A stretch of 64,000 nt of DNA from Dyadobacter psychrotolerans (GTDB lineage Bacteria > Bacteroidota > Bacteroidia > Cytophagales > Spirosomataceae): the NCBI RefSeq assembly GCF_004349265.1, contig NZ_SMFL01000005.1, forward strand, positions 496,301-560,300. The letters run 5' to 3'. Of this stretch, positions 17,563 to 27,037 are shown piece after piece. The stretch's first letter is position 1. Each line of letters opens with the position of its first letter. The notes beneath the pieces were generated by a model that saw nothing but the letters and a program-made list of their open reading frames with translations, was not told the origin of the DNA and did no database searches. Made by a program: the position numbers and the translations under genes.

Positions 17563-18872
17563 TTGACAATGTTAAACCTAAGGAAGCAACAGCGATAATC
17601 AACTCTTTAATCGGAGGTGTGGTTCCCAAAATCGGAGTGCAACACATTACGGTAGGGCGATCAGAAGAAATTCAGGCTTTCATTTCCTCTCTTGAAGATG
17701 TAAAAAATGGGCACAGTATGGTCAAATTCTGGATCGGAGATTTTGGTTCCGGAAAATCGTTCATGCTTCATCTTTTGAACACAGTTGCCTTAAAACAAAA
17801 ATTTGTTGTAACCAATACCGATTTCACACCGGATAATCGTCTGTATTCCAATGATGGAAAGGCAGTCGCTTTATATTCTGCGATTATGGATAATATTGCT
17901 ATCCAAACCAAATCTGAGGGCGGGGCATTGCCAACGCTACTGGAAAAGTGGATCGAGCAAGTCATCATAAAAACGGCGAATGATCATCATATCCCGCTCA
18001 CTGACATTCGGGATGAAAAACATCTGGTTTTGATTCAAAATAACATCATGACCATTATCAATGAAATCACCGAGGTGGGCGGATTCGATTTTGGAACTGT
18101 TATCAATAAATATTATGAAGGTTATATCAGAAGTGATGAGCAGCTTCGGCGAAATGCTTTAAAATGGCTTAAAGGGGAATACCGTACCAAAACGGAGGCT
18201 CGTCAGGATCTTGGCGTCAGGGAAGTGATTAATGATCTGAATTACTACGATATGCTCAAGAATTTCTGCAAGCTGTTTGTCAGTATGGGATACAGTGGTT
18301 TTATGATTAATTTGGATGAAGCTATTAACTTATACAAGATTTCAACCTCTACGATCCGGGAAAAAAATTATGAAAAAATCCTTACGATATATAATGATTG
18401 TTTTCAGGGAAAGGTTGCCAATCTGTTTATAAATTTTGCAGGTACTAAGGAAGTGCTAGAAAATGAACGAAGAGGCTTGTTTAGTTATCATGCCTTGAAA
18501 TCTAGGTTAGAAACAAATAAATTCGAAACCGCTGAAATTCGGGATTTTGCTCAGCCAGTCATCCGCCTTTTACCACTGAATCAGAATGAGATTTTTGTTT
18601 TGCTGATCAAATTGAAAGCTATTTTCGATTTTAACTATAAAACAGATATTGCGGTCGACCAGGAGGATATTCGTAAATTCATGGAGGAGATGTTCAATAA
18701 GCCGGGAGCATCCGAGTTTTTGACACCACGGGAAGTAATCCGCGATTTTCTAAACATTTTGAACATACTTCGTCAAAATCCGGAGCTGGACAAACTGCGT
18801 TTGTTTGGAGATGTACAGATTAGCGACGAAAGGCAAAATGAAATTTCACTGGATTTTATTGAAGAACTATAA
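17559..18872 (+). CDS. sngB: Shango SngB-like ATPase (DUF2791/BrxD family)
   Basis: A 437-residue P-loop ATPase. Walker A GDFGSGKS is at about 60-67 (context KFWIGDFGSGKSFML) and Walker B FMINLDEA near 247-254. The opening lines (ATAIINSLIGGVVP, HITVGRSEEI) are typical of the BREX-associated DUF2791/BrxD family. In Shango this ATPase works with the TerB protein and the helicase; in BREX type 2 its relative is BrxD. Here it overlaps both neighbours (ATGA with sngA, TAATG with sngC), so the three are made together. No PglZ or PglX is present, so BREX is unlikely. Confidence 0.87.
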   Translation: MIDNVKPKEATAIINSLIGGVVPKIGVQHITVGRSEEIQAFISSLEDVKNGHSMVKFWIGDFGSGKSFMLHLLNTVALKQKFVVTNTDFTPDNRLYSNDGKAVALYSAIMDNIAIQTKSEGGALPTLLEKWIEQVIIKTANDHHIPLTDIRDEKHLVLIQNNIMTIINEITEVGGFDFGTVINKYYEGYIRSDEQLRRNALKWLKGEYRTKTEARQDLGVREVINDLNYYDMLKNFCKLFVSMGYSGFMINLDEAINLYKISTSTIREKNYEKILTIYNDCFQGKVANLFINFAGTKEVLENERRGLFSYHALKSRLETNKFETAEIRDFAQPVIRLLPLNQNEIFVLLIKLKAIFDFNYKTDIAVDQEDIRKFMEEMFNKPGASEFLTPREVIRDFLNILNILRQNPELDKLRLFGDVQISDERQNEISLDFIEEL

Positions 18873-20998
18873 TGTCCTATGATCTTCTTTCTGAACCCAT
18901 CAGAAAATATGTACGGGATCAACGGTGGGAACAACTCCGGCCAATCCAAACAGCAGCAATAACAGCAATCCTTTCTACCAAAAATAATTACATACTGGCT
19001 TCCAGAACGGCTTCTGGTAAAACCGAGGCCGCATTTCTTCCTATTCTGTCTCAGGTAGACTTTAACCAGCCAGGTGTTCAGGTATTGTATATTTCGCCAC
19101 TAATTGCGCTGATTAACGATCAGTTTGGCAGAGTAGAGGATTTATGTAAAAATCTACAGGTTGATGTTACCAAGTGGCATGGAGAAGCAAACAGGGCACT
19201 TAAGGAAAGACTCCTTAAACGACCATCAGGTATCGTTCTGATTACGCCAGAATCGATAGAAGCGATGTTTGTGAACAAGCCCTATCACGTTAGCCAACTA
19301 TTTTCTAACCTGCAATTTGTCGTTATTGACGAGATACATTCTTTTCTGGGAACAGACAGGGGCATTCAATTAAAGTCGCTTCTTTCAAGGCTACAGCATG
19401 TGAATTGTTCATCTTTTAGAACCATTGGATTGTCAGCTACGATTGGAGATTACCAGGAAGCGAAGAAATTTACAGGAAATGAAAATGGAACAAAGGTATT
19501 ACTGGATCGGACCGCTAAATCTGTGAAGGCTTCATTTAAATACTTTGAAGCATCAGGAAGTGATTTGCCTTTGGATCTTTTTAAAGATTTGTACCTTCAA
19601 ACAAAGGATAGTAATGCCCTAATTTTTCCAAATAGCAGGGGGCTGGCTGAGGAAATAGCAGTAAAGCTCAAAAAGATATCAGACCGGGTCAAAGGACATC
19701 CAAACTACTTTTCACATCACTCATCTGTGGATAAGGAAGTGCGGGAGTATGTCGAATATTTTGCCAAGAATAATAAGCGCGAGCATTTTAGTATCAGCTG
19801 TACTTCCACCCTTGAATTGGGCATTGACATTGGTGCTGTCGATCAGGTCGTGCAGATTGATTCTACATTTAGTGTTTCCTCGTTAATTCAGAGAGTTGGA
19901 CGTAGCGGAAGAAAGGAGGGAGCAGAGAGCATATTACAGTTTTATACCACCTCTCCCTGGGAATTGCTCAGGTCACTGGCTTGTTGGGTGTTGTATCAGG
20001 AAGGATTTATTGAACCACCGGCCGCCAATGACAAACCTTATGACTTGTTACTACATCAGGCTTTATCCATTACAAAAGGTCATTCAGGAATTTCTATTGC
20101 GGATCTAAGTAGCGAATTGAAAAGGAATTTTGCTTTCGAATCCATTGAACAAACCGAGATCACCGAACTTTTAGGGCACCTTATAAAAATTGATTTACTA
20201 GAAAAGATACGTGATGAAGTTATTGTCGGTGTCACCGGTGAAGAAATTGTAAACGATAGGGATTTTTATAGTGTATTCCAGAAAGAGGAAAACTTCAAAG
20301 TTGTCAACGGTGCTAATCGTATCGGTGAAATTCCCTTTTCTCCCCAGATTAATGTGGACCAGAATTTACTTCTCGCAGCAAGGATCTGGAAAATTCGCAC
20401 TATTGACGAGAAAGCTAAAAAGATAGAAGTAATTCCAGCCAGTGATGGCAAAAAACCTGTTTTTTTTGGTGGTGGCGGAGCGACTCATCCAAGGATATGG
20501 GAAAAAATGTTGGAAATACTAATATCAAAAGAAGACTTTGAGGTACTAAGTAAAGTATGCAGAGAGGAGCTTAGACAATTAAGACAAGAATTTGAAATCT
20601 TTGATCTAACAGATTATCAAGTGGACAGACCCTTGATTAGATATCCTATGCATTTCCAGTTTTTTTCATTTACCGGCACTAAAATAAATAATACGATAAA
20701 ATTACTAATGGATATGGCAGCAATAAATTGCCAATTTTCAAATCTGGATTCATCTTTTGAAATTGAAAATTCAAAAGGCGCAGTAACCCAGTTTGCAGAA
20801 TTGACAAAACATATTGCACAAATAGATAATTATCTTCTGCAACTCCTCGAAGATAATCCATCGTTGATGGAGGCCTATAAGTGGGGTAAATATCTTCCAG
20901 TTAAATATCAGGTAGCATTAATTAAAAACACACGATACGATGTTGACCAAACGAAACGATTGTTATCCAATATCAAGATTATCACTTCAAGGCTTTAA
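18872..20998 (+). CDS. sngC: Shango SngC-like DEAD/DEAH helicase (Lhr/BrxHI type)
   Basis: A 708-residue superfamily-2 helicase. Motif I TASGKTEA is at about 46-53, motif II DEIH at ~152-155, motif III SAT at ~187 and motif VI QRVGRSGR at ~340-347. The arrangement and the phrase LGIDIGAVDQVVQ are those of Lhr-like helicases, including BrxHI of BREX type 2. It completes the TerB-ATPase-helicase trio of Shango. Its stop is 30 bases before the RmuC gene with no terminator between, so transcription probably continues into the second module. Confidence 0.88.
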   Translation: MSYDLLSEPIRKYVRDQRWEQLRPIQTAAITAILSTKNNYILASRTASGKTEAAFLPILSQVDFNQPGVQVLYISPLIALINDQFGRVEDLCKNLQVDVTKWHGEANRALKERLLKRPSGIVLITPESIEAMFVNKPYHVSQLFSNLQFVVIDEIHSFLGTDRGIQLKSLLSRLQHVNCSSFRTIGLSATIGDYQEAKKFTGNENGTKVLLDRTAKSVKASFKYFEASGSDLPLDLFKDLYLQTKDSNALIFPNSRGLAEEIAVKLKKISDRVKGHPNYFSHHSSVDKEVREYVEYFAKNNKREHFSISCTSTLELGIDIGAVDQVVQIDSTFSVSSLIQRVGRSGRKEGAESILQFYTTSPWELLRSLACWVLYQEGFIEPPAANDKPYDLLLHQALSITKGHSGISIADLSSELKRNFAFESIEQTEITELLGHLIKIDLLEKIRDEVIVGVTGEEIVNDRDFYSVFQKEENFKVVNGANRIGEIPFSPQINVDQNLLLAARIWKIRTIDEKAKKIEVIPASDGKKPVFFGGGGATHPRIWEKMLEILISKEDFEVLSKVCREELRQLRQEFEIFDLTDYQVDRPLIRYPMHFQFFSFTGTKINNTIKLLMDMAAINCQFSNLDSSFEIENSKGAVTQFAELTKHIAQIDNYLLQLLEDNPSLMEAYKWGKYLPVKYQVALIKNTRYDVDQTKRLLSNIKIITSRL

Positions 20999-21028
20999 TA
21001 TAAATTTAACTTCTACCTTTCAAAATTA

Positions 21029-22540
21029 ATGGAATATATTGTATACCTAGCGGTTGTAATCATAGGCGCTTTGATAGGAGGCTTATTGTCAAGGATAATT
21101 TTCAATGTTAAGGCACAAAGGGAAAAAGATTTCGCGAAAGATCAATTCAATGAACTCGATAAGGCTTATCTTGAATTAAAAACTATCTCAACGATTCAAG
21201 GGGAGTCTGACGAAAGAATAATAATTGAAAAAATCAATGAAATTGAATATCTGCGAGAGACTGTTAAGGCTCAAAGTCTAAAACAGAAAATTGTCGACGA
21301 TGAGCTGTCCGTGTCTAACGCCATTCTGCTATCAACTAAGCAAACTCTCGCTGATAAATTAGTTGATTTTTCAGACATGAAGAAGGAGTCTAGTAGCCTG
21401 ACATCAGAATTGAACCATATCAACCAAAAGCTGGCAACCGCAATGGCGGAAAATATAGCCTTAGTAGAAAAATTAGCCACGCAGAAAGATGAGATTGCCA
21501 GGTTAGGTGAGAAGTTCAATCTTGAATTTCAAAACATTGCTAACAAGATCTTCGAATCGAAATCTGAAAAATTCACCGAGCTAAATAGGGCAAATCTTAG
21601 TCTTATATTGGAGCCCTTAGGAAAAAACATTGCAGAGTTTAAGAATAAAGTGGAGGAGGTCTATATTAACGAGTCTAAAGAAAGATTTTCATTAGGAATT
21701 GAGGTCTCAAAACTTGCGGAATTAAATAAAGTGATAAGTGACGAGGCCAGAAATCTTACCAAAGCCTTAAAGGGAGAATCAAAAACACAAGGTCGTTGGG
21801 GTGAGATGATACTTGAAAGTATTCTCGAGAAGTCTGGTCTTGTGAAGGGGCGTGAATACTTCATGGAGCACGAACTTATTGATTCGGAAGGTGTTGCGCT
21901 TAGATCAAGTGAAGAAGGTAAGAAAATGAGACCAGATGCAGTAATAAAATATCCGGACAATAGAAATGTCATAATTGATTCCAAAGTTTCACTGAATGCG
22001 TTCACTCGTCTAGTTGGTTCAATAGATATTGACGAACAGAAATCCGAGCTCAGCGCCCATATTGGTGCAATTAAAAGCCATGTGCTATCTCTTAGCGCAA
22101 AAGGTTACGACGATTATGACAAATCTTTGGATTTTGTGATGTTGTTTATCCCAAGTGAGCCAGCCTACATTGCAGCGTTACAAGGTGATGCCGATCTTTG
22201 GAACTTTGCGTATGACAGACGGATTTTACTTTTAAGCCCTACGAATCTAATCACTTCTTTGAAACTTATAGCCGATTTATGGAAACGTGAATATCAAAAT
22301 CAAAATGCGCTTGAAATTGCAGACCGTGGGGCAAAATTATACGACAAGTTTGTTGGTTTTATCAGTAATTTAGAAGACGTGGGAGATCATTTAAATAAGG
22401 CGCAAAGCAAGTATGGTGAAGCTTTTAAGCAGTTGTCTACCGGAAATGACAACCTAGTGATTCAGGCGACTAAGCTAAAAAGCTTGGGCTTGAAAACCAA
22501 GAAAGATATTCCAGTCACAGTGTTAAATGCAAGTTTATAA
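21029..22540 (+). CDS. rmuC: RmuC-like DNA recombination nuclease
   Basis: A 503-residue protein with an N-terminal membrane helix (about 3-25), a long coiled coil (about 30-185) and an RmuC domain (about 200-480). The nuclease core is visible: GRWGEMILESILE, then R-P-D at ~301-303 followed by IIDSK at ~314-318, a PD-(D/E)XK arrangement, and the conserved LDFVMLFIPSEPAY. Chromosomal RmuC limits rearrangements at inverted repeats. Here the gene lies inside a defence operon, 30 bases after sngC and 9 bases before the remains of the next reading frame, suggesting recruitment as a nuclease component. The domain call is firm; the defence role is inference from position. Confidence 0.88.
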   Translation: MEYIVYLAVVIIGALIGGLLSRIIFNVKAQREKDFAKDQFNELDKAYLELKTISTIQGESDERIIIEKINEIEYLRETVKAQSLKQKIVDDELSVSNAILLSTKQTLADKLVDFSDMKKESSSLTSELNHINQKLATAMAENIALVEKLATQKDEIARLGEKFNLEFQNIANKIFESKSEKFTELNRANLSLILEPLGKNIAEFKNKVEEVYINESKERFSLGIEVSKLAELNKVISDEARNLTKALKGESKTQGRWGEMILESILEKSGLVKGREYFMEHELIDSEGVALRSSEEGKKMRPDAVIKYPDNRNVIIDSKVSLNAFTRLVGSIDIDEQKSELSAHIGAIKSHVLSLSAKGYDDYDKSLDFVMLFIPSEPAYIAALQGDADLWNFAYDRRILLLSPTNLITSLKLIADLWKREYQNQNALEIADRGAKLYDKFVGFISNLEDVGDHLNKAQSKYGEAFKQLSTGNDNLVIQATKLKSLGLKTKKDIPVTVLNASL

Positions 22541-22549
22541 AATTCTGCA

Positions 22550-22779
22550 ATGTCATCTAGTTATTTTTGAATCGCTGGCATAAAGGTAAATTTAAAAGGT
22601 TATTTGAATACGATTTTAAGCTATTGGATGAGAATGATATTAATTTCGAATTGAGAAATGTTTTTGACTGCTTGCATTGGATAAGCAAAAATAGATTAAG
22701 ATTTAAAATTATCCCTCCCAAAATCACGTGGTTCTTAAATATAGAGATTTCAACAAATGGGCTCACGAATACTATCTGA
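22550..22779 (+). pseudogene. Displaced N-terminal coding segment of the next gene
   Basis: An ATG at 22550, 9 bases after the rmuC stop, opens a frame that ends after six codons. The next frame (22567-22779) reads on as a convincing protein segment (NRWHKGKFKRLFEYDFKLLD...). The following 531-residue ORF begins in the third frame at a GTG without a ribosome-binding site (22728). Adding one base to the T5 run at 22564-22568 and one to the A4 run at 22720-22723 would join all three into one protein of about 595 residues starting at the ATG. The CDS is therefore probably frameshifted or mis-sequenced at its 5' end. Confidence 0.55.
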
Positions 22780-24323
22780 ATAGGTTCAAGAAAAACACTA
22801 AAGGTAATTTATGTATTGACGCAAACGATATTGATGATTTTCTTAGGTCGTACGAAAATAGCTCGTCTTCGACTATCTTTCATTTCAGGGAAATAAACAG
22901 TGATAATTGGAGTTCATTATTGAGACAAGATACTCATAACAAAATTCCACTATACTTTGGACTGATTGCACTACAGTGTTATGCGGCCAGTAAAATGGAG
23001 AATTCTGAGGCCATCAATGCCAAAGACTACCAAAATCAACTCCTACCTCTTGTAGGACTTAATACAGTTTCAAATCTTCAGCAACGATTTTCTGAAGAAA
23101 TTAGAATCGGACTTTCTGTTCAGGAGGATATATGGATGAGGTCGTCAGGATATCTGAGAACAAAAGGCATATCCATTACGCTTCCTGAAAACAAAAAATA
23201 TAAAGGCAGATATACTCAATTTCCGCTTAGCCAAGTAATTCTTAATGCAGAAGACTTAAAAGAGTATATTGATATTTTCAGAAAAATAGAAATGGGTGAA
23301 TCACCAATTTCCAAAGATTGCTTTTTGGAAGACTTTAGGCCATTGGCTAATAATTCGTTATTTACCAGAATTAATAATAAGAAATTGAACTGGCAAGAAG
23401 TCGATGACTTAGCTGAGCTTCAAATCTTCAATTTCTTCTGTGGTAACTGGAAAAATATTAACTATCCCGAAAAAGATAAAATTGGTAAGGCTGCTTTTGG
23501 TCAGAAAGACGACACAAGTGAAGTTGATCTACTGTTGATAAAAAACGGCAATACTTATGAATTTTATCTCAATAAAAAAATCGTCCTCCCCAATTCTAAT
23601 CTTTTCAAGTTACCGTTTAGAGACAAAACAACTTTAAGAAATAATATCCTGATTTTTAAAGAAATAGATGGATATGAAAACGAATTTGAACTTACCAAAG
23701 ATTCTCAACTAGGTGAGAAGCTAATTTTTGTGCTTAATCGTGGTTACAACCGCCAAATTGAACAATTTCTACTTTCAAACTATTCACCTATATCCCTATG
23801 TAGCGAACTAGTACTGTTCGAGGTGCAATTTTATGATTCAGCGAACATCCCAGAAGCTCTACGTCACTTTGTCAGACAGCCTTACCCAATTAAACTCAGG
23901 GGATTCAAAGTTTCCAGGCGATTTGAGTACTTTGAGGGCTTTGGTCCTCACATAGAACCTATTGACCTACAAATAATATACTCTGTATATCACGAAGGAA
24001 CAAAACAAGAATATGAACGGGATAAAGTAAAGATTGGCGAGTACAAGGTTCGCATACCGGGTTTTACAGACTTGAAATTCAGAGTAATTTCCAAAACGAA
24101 ACTGCTTGATAAAATTGAACCACGTAATGCAGGCTGGAATGTTATTCGAATGGTCCCATTCGTTCAAGATCATCACTTGCAGGGCGCGAGATTAATTGCA
24201 CCATCTCAAAAATCCCAGTTACCCCTTATGCGCGCTTGGCTAGGGACTTGTCGAGGACAAATTGTAAAAGAAACTGACAACCAATTACTTAAAATATTAA
24301 ACGTGGTGAAGAATGGACATTGA
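22728..24323 (+). CDS. Uncharacterised defence-operon protein (DruB position)
   Basis: 531 residues as listed, with a GTG start lacking a Shine-Dalgarno sequence; the true N terminus probably lies upstream (see 22550-22779). I recognise no catalytic motif. Visible blocks are a helical N-terminal half, a GRYTQFPLSQVIL segment near 165, an acidic DDTSEVDLLLI strand near 260, and a beta-rich C-terminal half. It is the first of three unknown proteins before a DUF1998 helicase, the layout and approximate size order of Druantia type I DruB-DruC-DruD-DruE. It overlaps the next gene by 11 bases. The Druantia comparison is based on order and size, not alignment. Confidence 0.6.
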   Translation: MVLKYRDFNKWAHEYYLNRFKKNTKGNLCIDANDIDDFLRSYENSSSSTIFHFREINSDNWSSLLRQDTHNKIPLYFGLIALQCYAASKMENSEAINAKDYQNQLLPLVGLNTVSNLQQRFSEEIRIGLSVQEDIWMRSSGYLRTKGISITLPENKKYKGRYTQFPLSQVILNAEDLKEYIDIFRKIEMGESPISKDCFLEDFRPLANNSLFTRINNKKLNWQEVDDLAELQIFNFFCGNWKNINYPEKDKIGKAAFGQKDDTSEVDLLLIKNGNTYEFYLNKKIVLPNSNLFKLPFRDKTTLRNNILIFKEIDGYENEFELTKDSQLGEKLIFVLNRGYNRQIEQFLLSNYSPISLCSELVLFEVQFYDSANIPEALRHFVRQPYPIKLRGFKVSRRFEYFEGFGPHIEPIDLQIIYSVYHEGTKQEYERDKVKIGEYKVRIPGFTDLKFRVISKTKLLDKIEPRNAGWNVIRMVPFVQDHHLQGARLIAPSQKSQLPLMRAWLGTCRGQIVKETDNQLLKILNVVKNGH

Positions 24324-26196
24324 TTTAATTTATGGTGTGGTAGAAAGAATTGCTGATAATAAACTTGGCGGGCGAATTAGGGTAAAATCTTTCAGAGATA
24401 ATGACAATAGTGGTAAAGGTTTAATATTTGATGAATTCAATATTCAAGAAGAATTTCCAACAAGTGGATTTGTTTACAATCCACGGCTAAATGCAACCGG
24501 CGAATTTTCGATTGGCGACCTCGTAGAGATAAACGTTAAGGAGCTCATTGAAGTCCCAGAGAAGGACCTCATTGTTCACCATTCCAAAATTTCCAGGTAT
24601 GGAGCAAAGCTACTAGATTTCGAGTCAGCGGTTTTTCTGGAGAATGGAAAATCCATAAACTTAAATGAAATAGAATATAGAATAAGTGGAACCCGTCAAA
24701 ATATTTTAGATTCGACAGTTTTCTACATTAAGGACAAAGATTATGCCTACGGGCCACTGAGGTTTGTCGGTGGCAAAGTTGAGCCAAGATCAGGAAAGGA
24801 AATTTCTAAATTCAGTTTGGATAGTCTGTCAATTATCAAGAGTGACGACTTGATGTATTTGTTTCTGCACCCTCCCAAAAATGAAAGTTTGGGAGATGTA
24901 GATTGTATGGATAGAAGGCAAATATTGGACTGGCTGAAAGGGAAGATAAGGGATTTTGGGGAGCTAGGTTCTCAAATCAACCAAATTATCAGAGTTGTCG
25001 ATAAAATAGAAGTTGATAACGAATTGGATAAAATAAGGTTCAATCGCGTGAGAAAGTTCATTAGCGGCTTGGAGTTTAATTTTCAGGAGGTTAAAAATTT
25101 GAGCAGTTTAACGGATGAGTGGAGAAATGTTTTTAATGAAACGTTCGAAAAGTATTCAACTGAGTTCGAGAAGGAGATCAGAAATTCAATTGAGCTAAGA
25201 TTAATTGATTATGAGAAGTTAAAACAAAACGAAATTGATAGTGAAAAATCTTATCAGGAAAACGAATTAAGAGATCTTCAAAAAAATAGAAGGACCCTTG
25301 TTGAGATAATTGAAAAGGATCAGCGTATTATAAAAAAATATAATGATGACCTATTTTTGATAAAAAGCCAATTAGCTGAGATTGAAATAGCAAAGTATGA
25401 CTTATTAGAAGAAATAAATTATATATCAGAACAAAAACAGAGATTAATCTCTGACATAAAAATACATTGCCAAATTTTAGAGGTTGCCGATAGGAAAAAA
25501 GTAGAGACCCATGCCATTTCTACATATGAGGAGCAAATATATGTGTCTGCAGAGCAAGAGTACTTTGAAGATTACAATCAAATGTTGACCCTCACAAGAC
25601 AATCCAATATTGGAAATGGAGACATGTTCAGAAGTACATTTCATCTATTGTTATCTCACAAGTATCTGATAGTGAAAAATGAGATGCTTGTAATATTTTT
25701 TGCCAAGCTCTTCGGAAATTCCAAAGTTGTTATCCAACAGGTTGAGCCAGATTGGATTAAATTCCAAAGTTTGTTTGAAAATGGTCTGGCTTATACATGG
25801 GAGTCTGCTACTAAGCATCCGAATCAATTCCATTTTCTCATTTTACAGGACATTAATCTGGCCAGCATTGAGTGTTATGCCAAACCCCTATTGGATGTAA
25901 TTAGCGGTATCCGTCAAAGCATTCCAGGTTTTACTAACCCCATTCCTCCGAATCTTTACATCATATGTACCCCACTAAAAGTAGGGCAAAAGGGAGAATT
26001 TGGACTTAAGCTATTTAAAGACACATTTGACGGTTGGGCAGTTTTGCAGGATTTTCCGATAAAACCATTTAACGTCGGCCGCTTTTTTCCTATCCAAATT
26101 TTGGCTATTGAATCTGTCCAAGATATGCTGGACGACTTGGGTTTTCCAGAGGACATCAGCCTTGCACAGGACTTCTTTGAGGAATATAATGACTAG
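24313..26196 (+). CDS. Coiled-coil protein with degenerate AAA-like C terminus (DruC position)
   Basis: A 627-residue protein. The first ~200 residues are beta-rich with an YGPLRF segment near 138. A long charged coiled coil runs from about 215 to 400. The C-terminal ~200 residues resemble an AAA+ module of the McrB type that has lost its Walker A: a EPDWIKF segment near 478, then LILQDINLASIECYAKPLL near 508-526, which parallels the Walker B and following helix (usually DE-x-NLA) but with D-I instead of D-E, then PPNLYIICTPL. If correct it would be a non-hydrolysing structural partner. The AAA reading is inference. It overlaps both neighbours and is part of the operon. Confidence 0.55.
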   Translation: MDIDLIYGVVERIADNKLGGRIRVKSFRDNDNSGKGLIFDEFNIQEEFPTSGFVYNPRLNATGEFSIGDLVEINVKELIEVPEKDLIVHHSKISRYGAKLLDFESAVFLENGKSINLNEIEYRISGTRQNILDSTVFYIKDKDYAYGPLRFVGGKVEPRSGKEISKFSLDSLSIIKSDDLMYLFLHPPKNESLGDVDCMDRRQILDWLKGKIRDFGELGSQINQIIRVVDKIEVDNELDKIRFNRVRKFISGLEFNFQEVKNLSSLTDEWRNVFNETFEKYSTEFEKEIRNSIELRLIDYEKLKQNEIDSEKSYQENELRDLQKNRRTLVEIIEKDQRIIKKYNDDLFLIKSQLAEIEIAKYDLLEEINYISEQKQRLISDIKIHCQILEVADRKKVETHAISTYEEQIYVSAEQEYFEDYNQMLTLTRQSNIGNGDMFRSTFHLLLSHKYLIVKNEMLVIFFAKLFGNSKVVIQQVEPDWIKFQSLFENGLAYTWESATKHPNQFHFLILQDINLASIECYAKPLLDVISGIRQSIPGFTNPIPPNLYIICTPLKVGQKGEFGLKLFKDTFDGWAVLQDFPIKPFNVGRFFPIQILAIESVQDMLDDLGFPEDISLAQDFFEEYND

Positions 26197-27037
26197 ATCA
26201 ACAGAGTTTTTATACGAATACTTCGTTCATAATAATGAGAAAGATGGTATTTCCTTTAATCGTATCAAAAGAGTGCTTGAAGGAATTGAACCCCAAACAG
26301 ACGAAAATAAATTCTTAAAATATATACCACTATATAATCTACTCAAGTATGGATTAATCGAATTGGTGGGAAAACATACATATGGATTGAGCCCATCAAT
26401 TCTTATTAAGGGCCGAGATTGTAACCTTGGTATCAATTTTCCCAAAATCACTGATGAATCTGTTATTGAAAGTCTTCTTGGATTAAAGGTAATATACAAT
26501 TCTATGGCTTATTTGGAGAATGATATAGCTCAACCTTTCGAATTCAGAAATGTTGTACGCGCCATTCCTGATATTAGAAGTATTATTGGTAACTCATTTA
26601 AGGAATGGGCAGAAGGCCCCGAAGATTGCGAATCTATCGAATGCTACACAGCTACTGGATGGAGAAATTCTAAGATTGAAGGCGGGACTCTGTTCAAGGT
26701 TCGCATAGGGTCGAACCAATTCCTGTTCAAATACATAGTAAAATTGAGTGGAGCAAAATATTTTCAATTTGAAGCACCTGAATTCGAAAAATTTAATCTC
26801 GCAGTAATGTTGCATTCAATAAATGGATTTTCACACATAAAAGGTTTAGAGTACAATTCTAATAGTCAAATTTTGAAGACAACTGCATATGGTTTTCCAA
26901 TAATTTTAGAGAGACTTCTCTTTATCAATCACATACTAGAAACCGGTAAAATATCCCTATCGCGAGAATACCATTTATCAAGGCTGGATTTTAAATGTCT
27001 TAATAAAATATTTCATCATAAGATCAATAAAATATGA
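26189..27037 (+). CDS. Uncharacterised protein (DruD position)
   Basis: A 282-residue protein when started at the ATG at 26189, which overlaps the end of the previous gene by 8 bases and fits the spacing of this operon; a longer frame open to 26108 lies wholly inside the preceding gene and is less likely. The N-terminal ~70 residues look like a winged-helix domain (GISFNRIKRVLEGI, then YNLLKYGLIELVG). The remainder is mixed alpha/beta with no motif I know. It overlaps the giant helicase by 4 bases (ATGA). Confidence 0.6.
   Translation: MTRSTEFLYEYFVHNNEKDGISFNRIKRVLEGIEPQTDENKFLKYIPLYNLLKYGLIELVGKHTYGLSPSILIKGRDCNLGINFPKITDESVIESLLGLKVIYNSMAYLENDIAQPFEFRNVVRAIPDIRSIIGNSFKEWAEGPEDCESIECYTATGWRNSKIEGGTLFKVRIGSNQFLFKYIVKLSGAKYFQFEAPEFEKFNLAVMLHSINGFSHIKGLEYNSNSQILKTTAYGFPIILERLLFINHILETGKISLSREYHLSRLDFKCLNKIFHHKINKI

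Noticed and set aside
15253..20998. BREX type 2 (BrxD and BrxHI relatives)
   Set aside because: No PglX methyltransferase, PglZ, PglY or PglW is present. The TerB-ATPase-helicase trio is the Shango composition.
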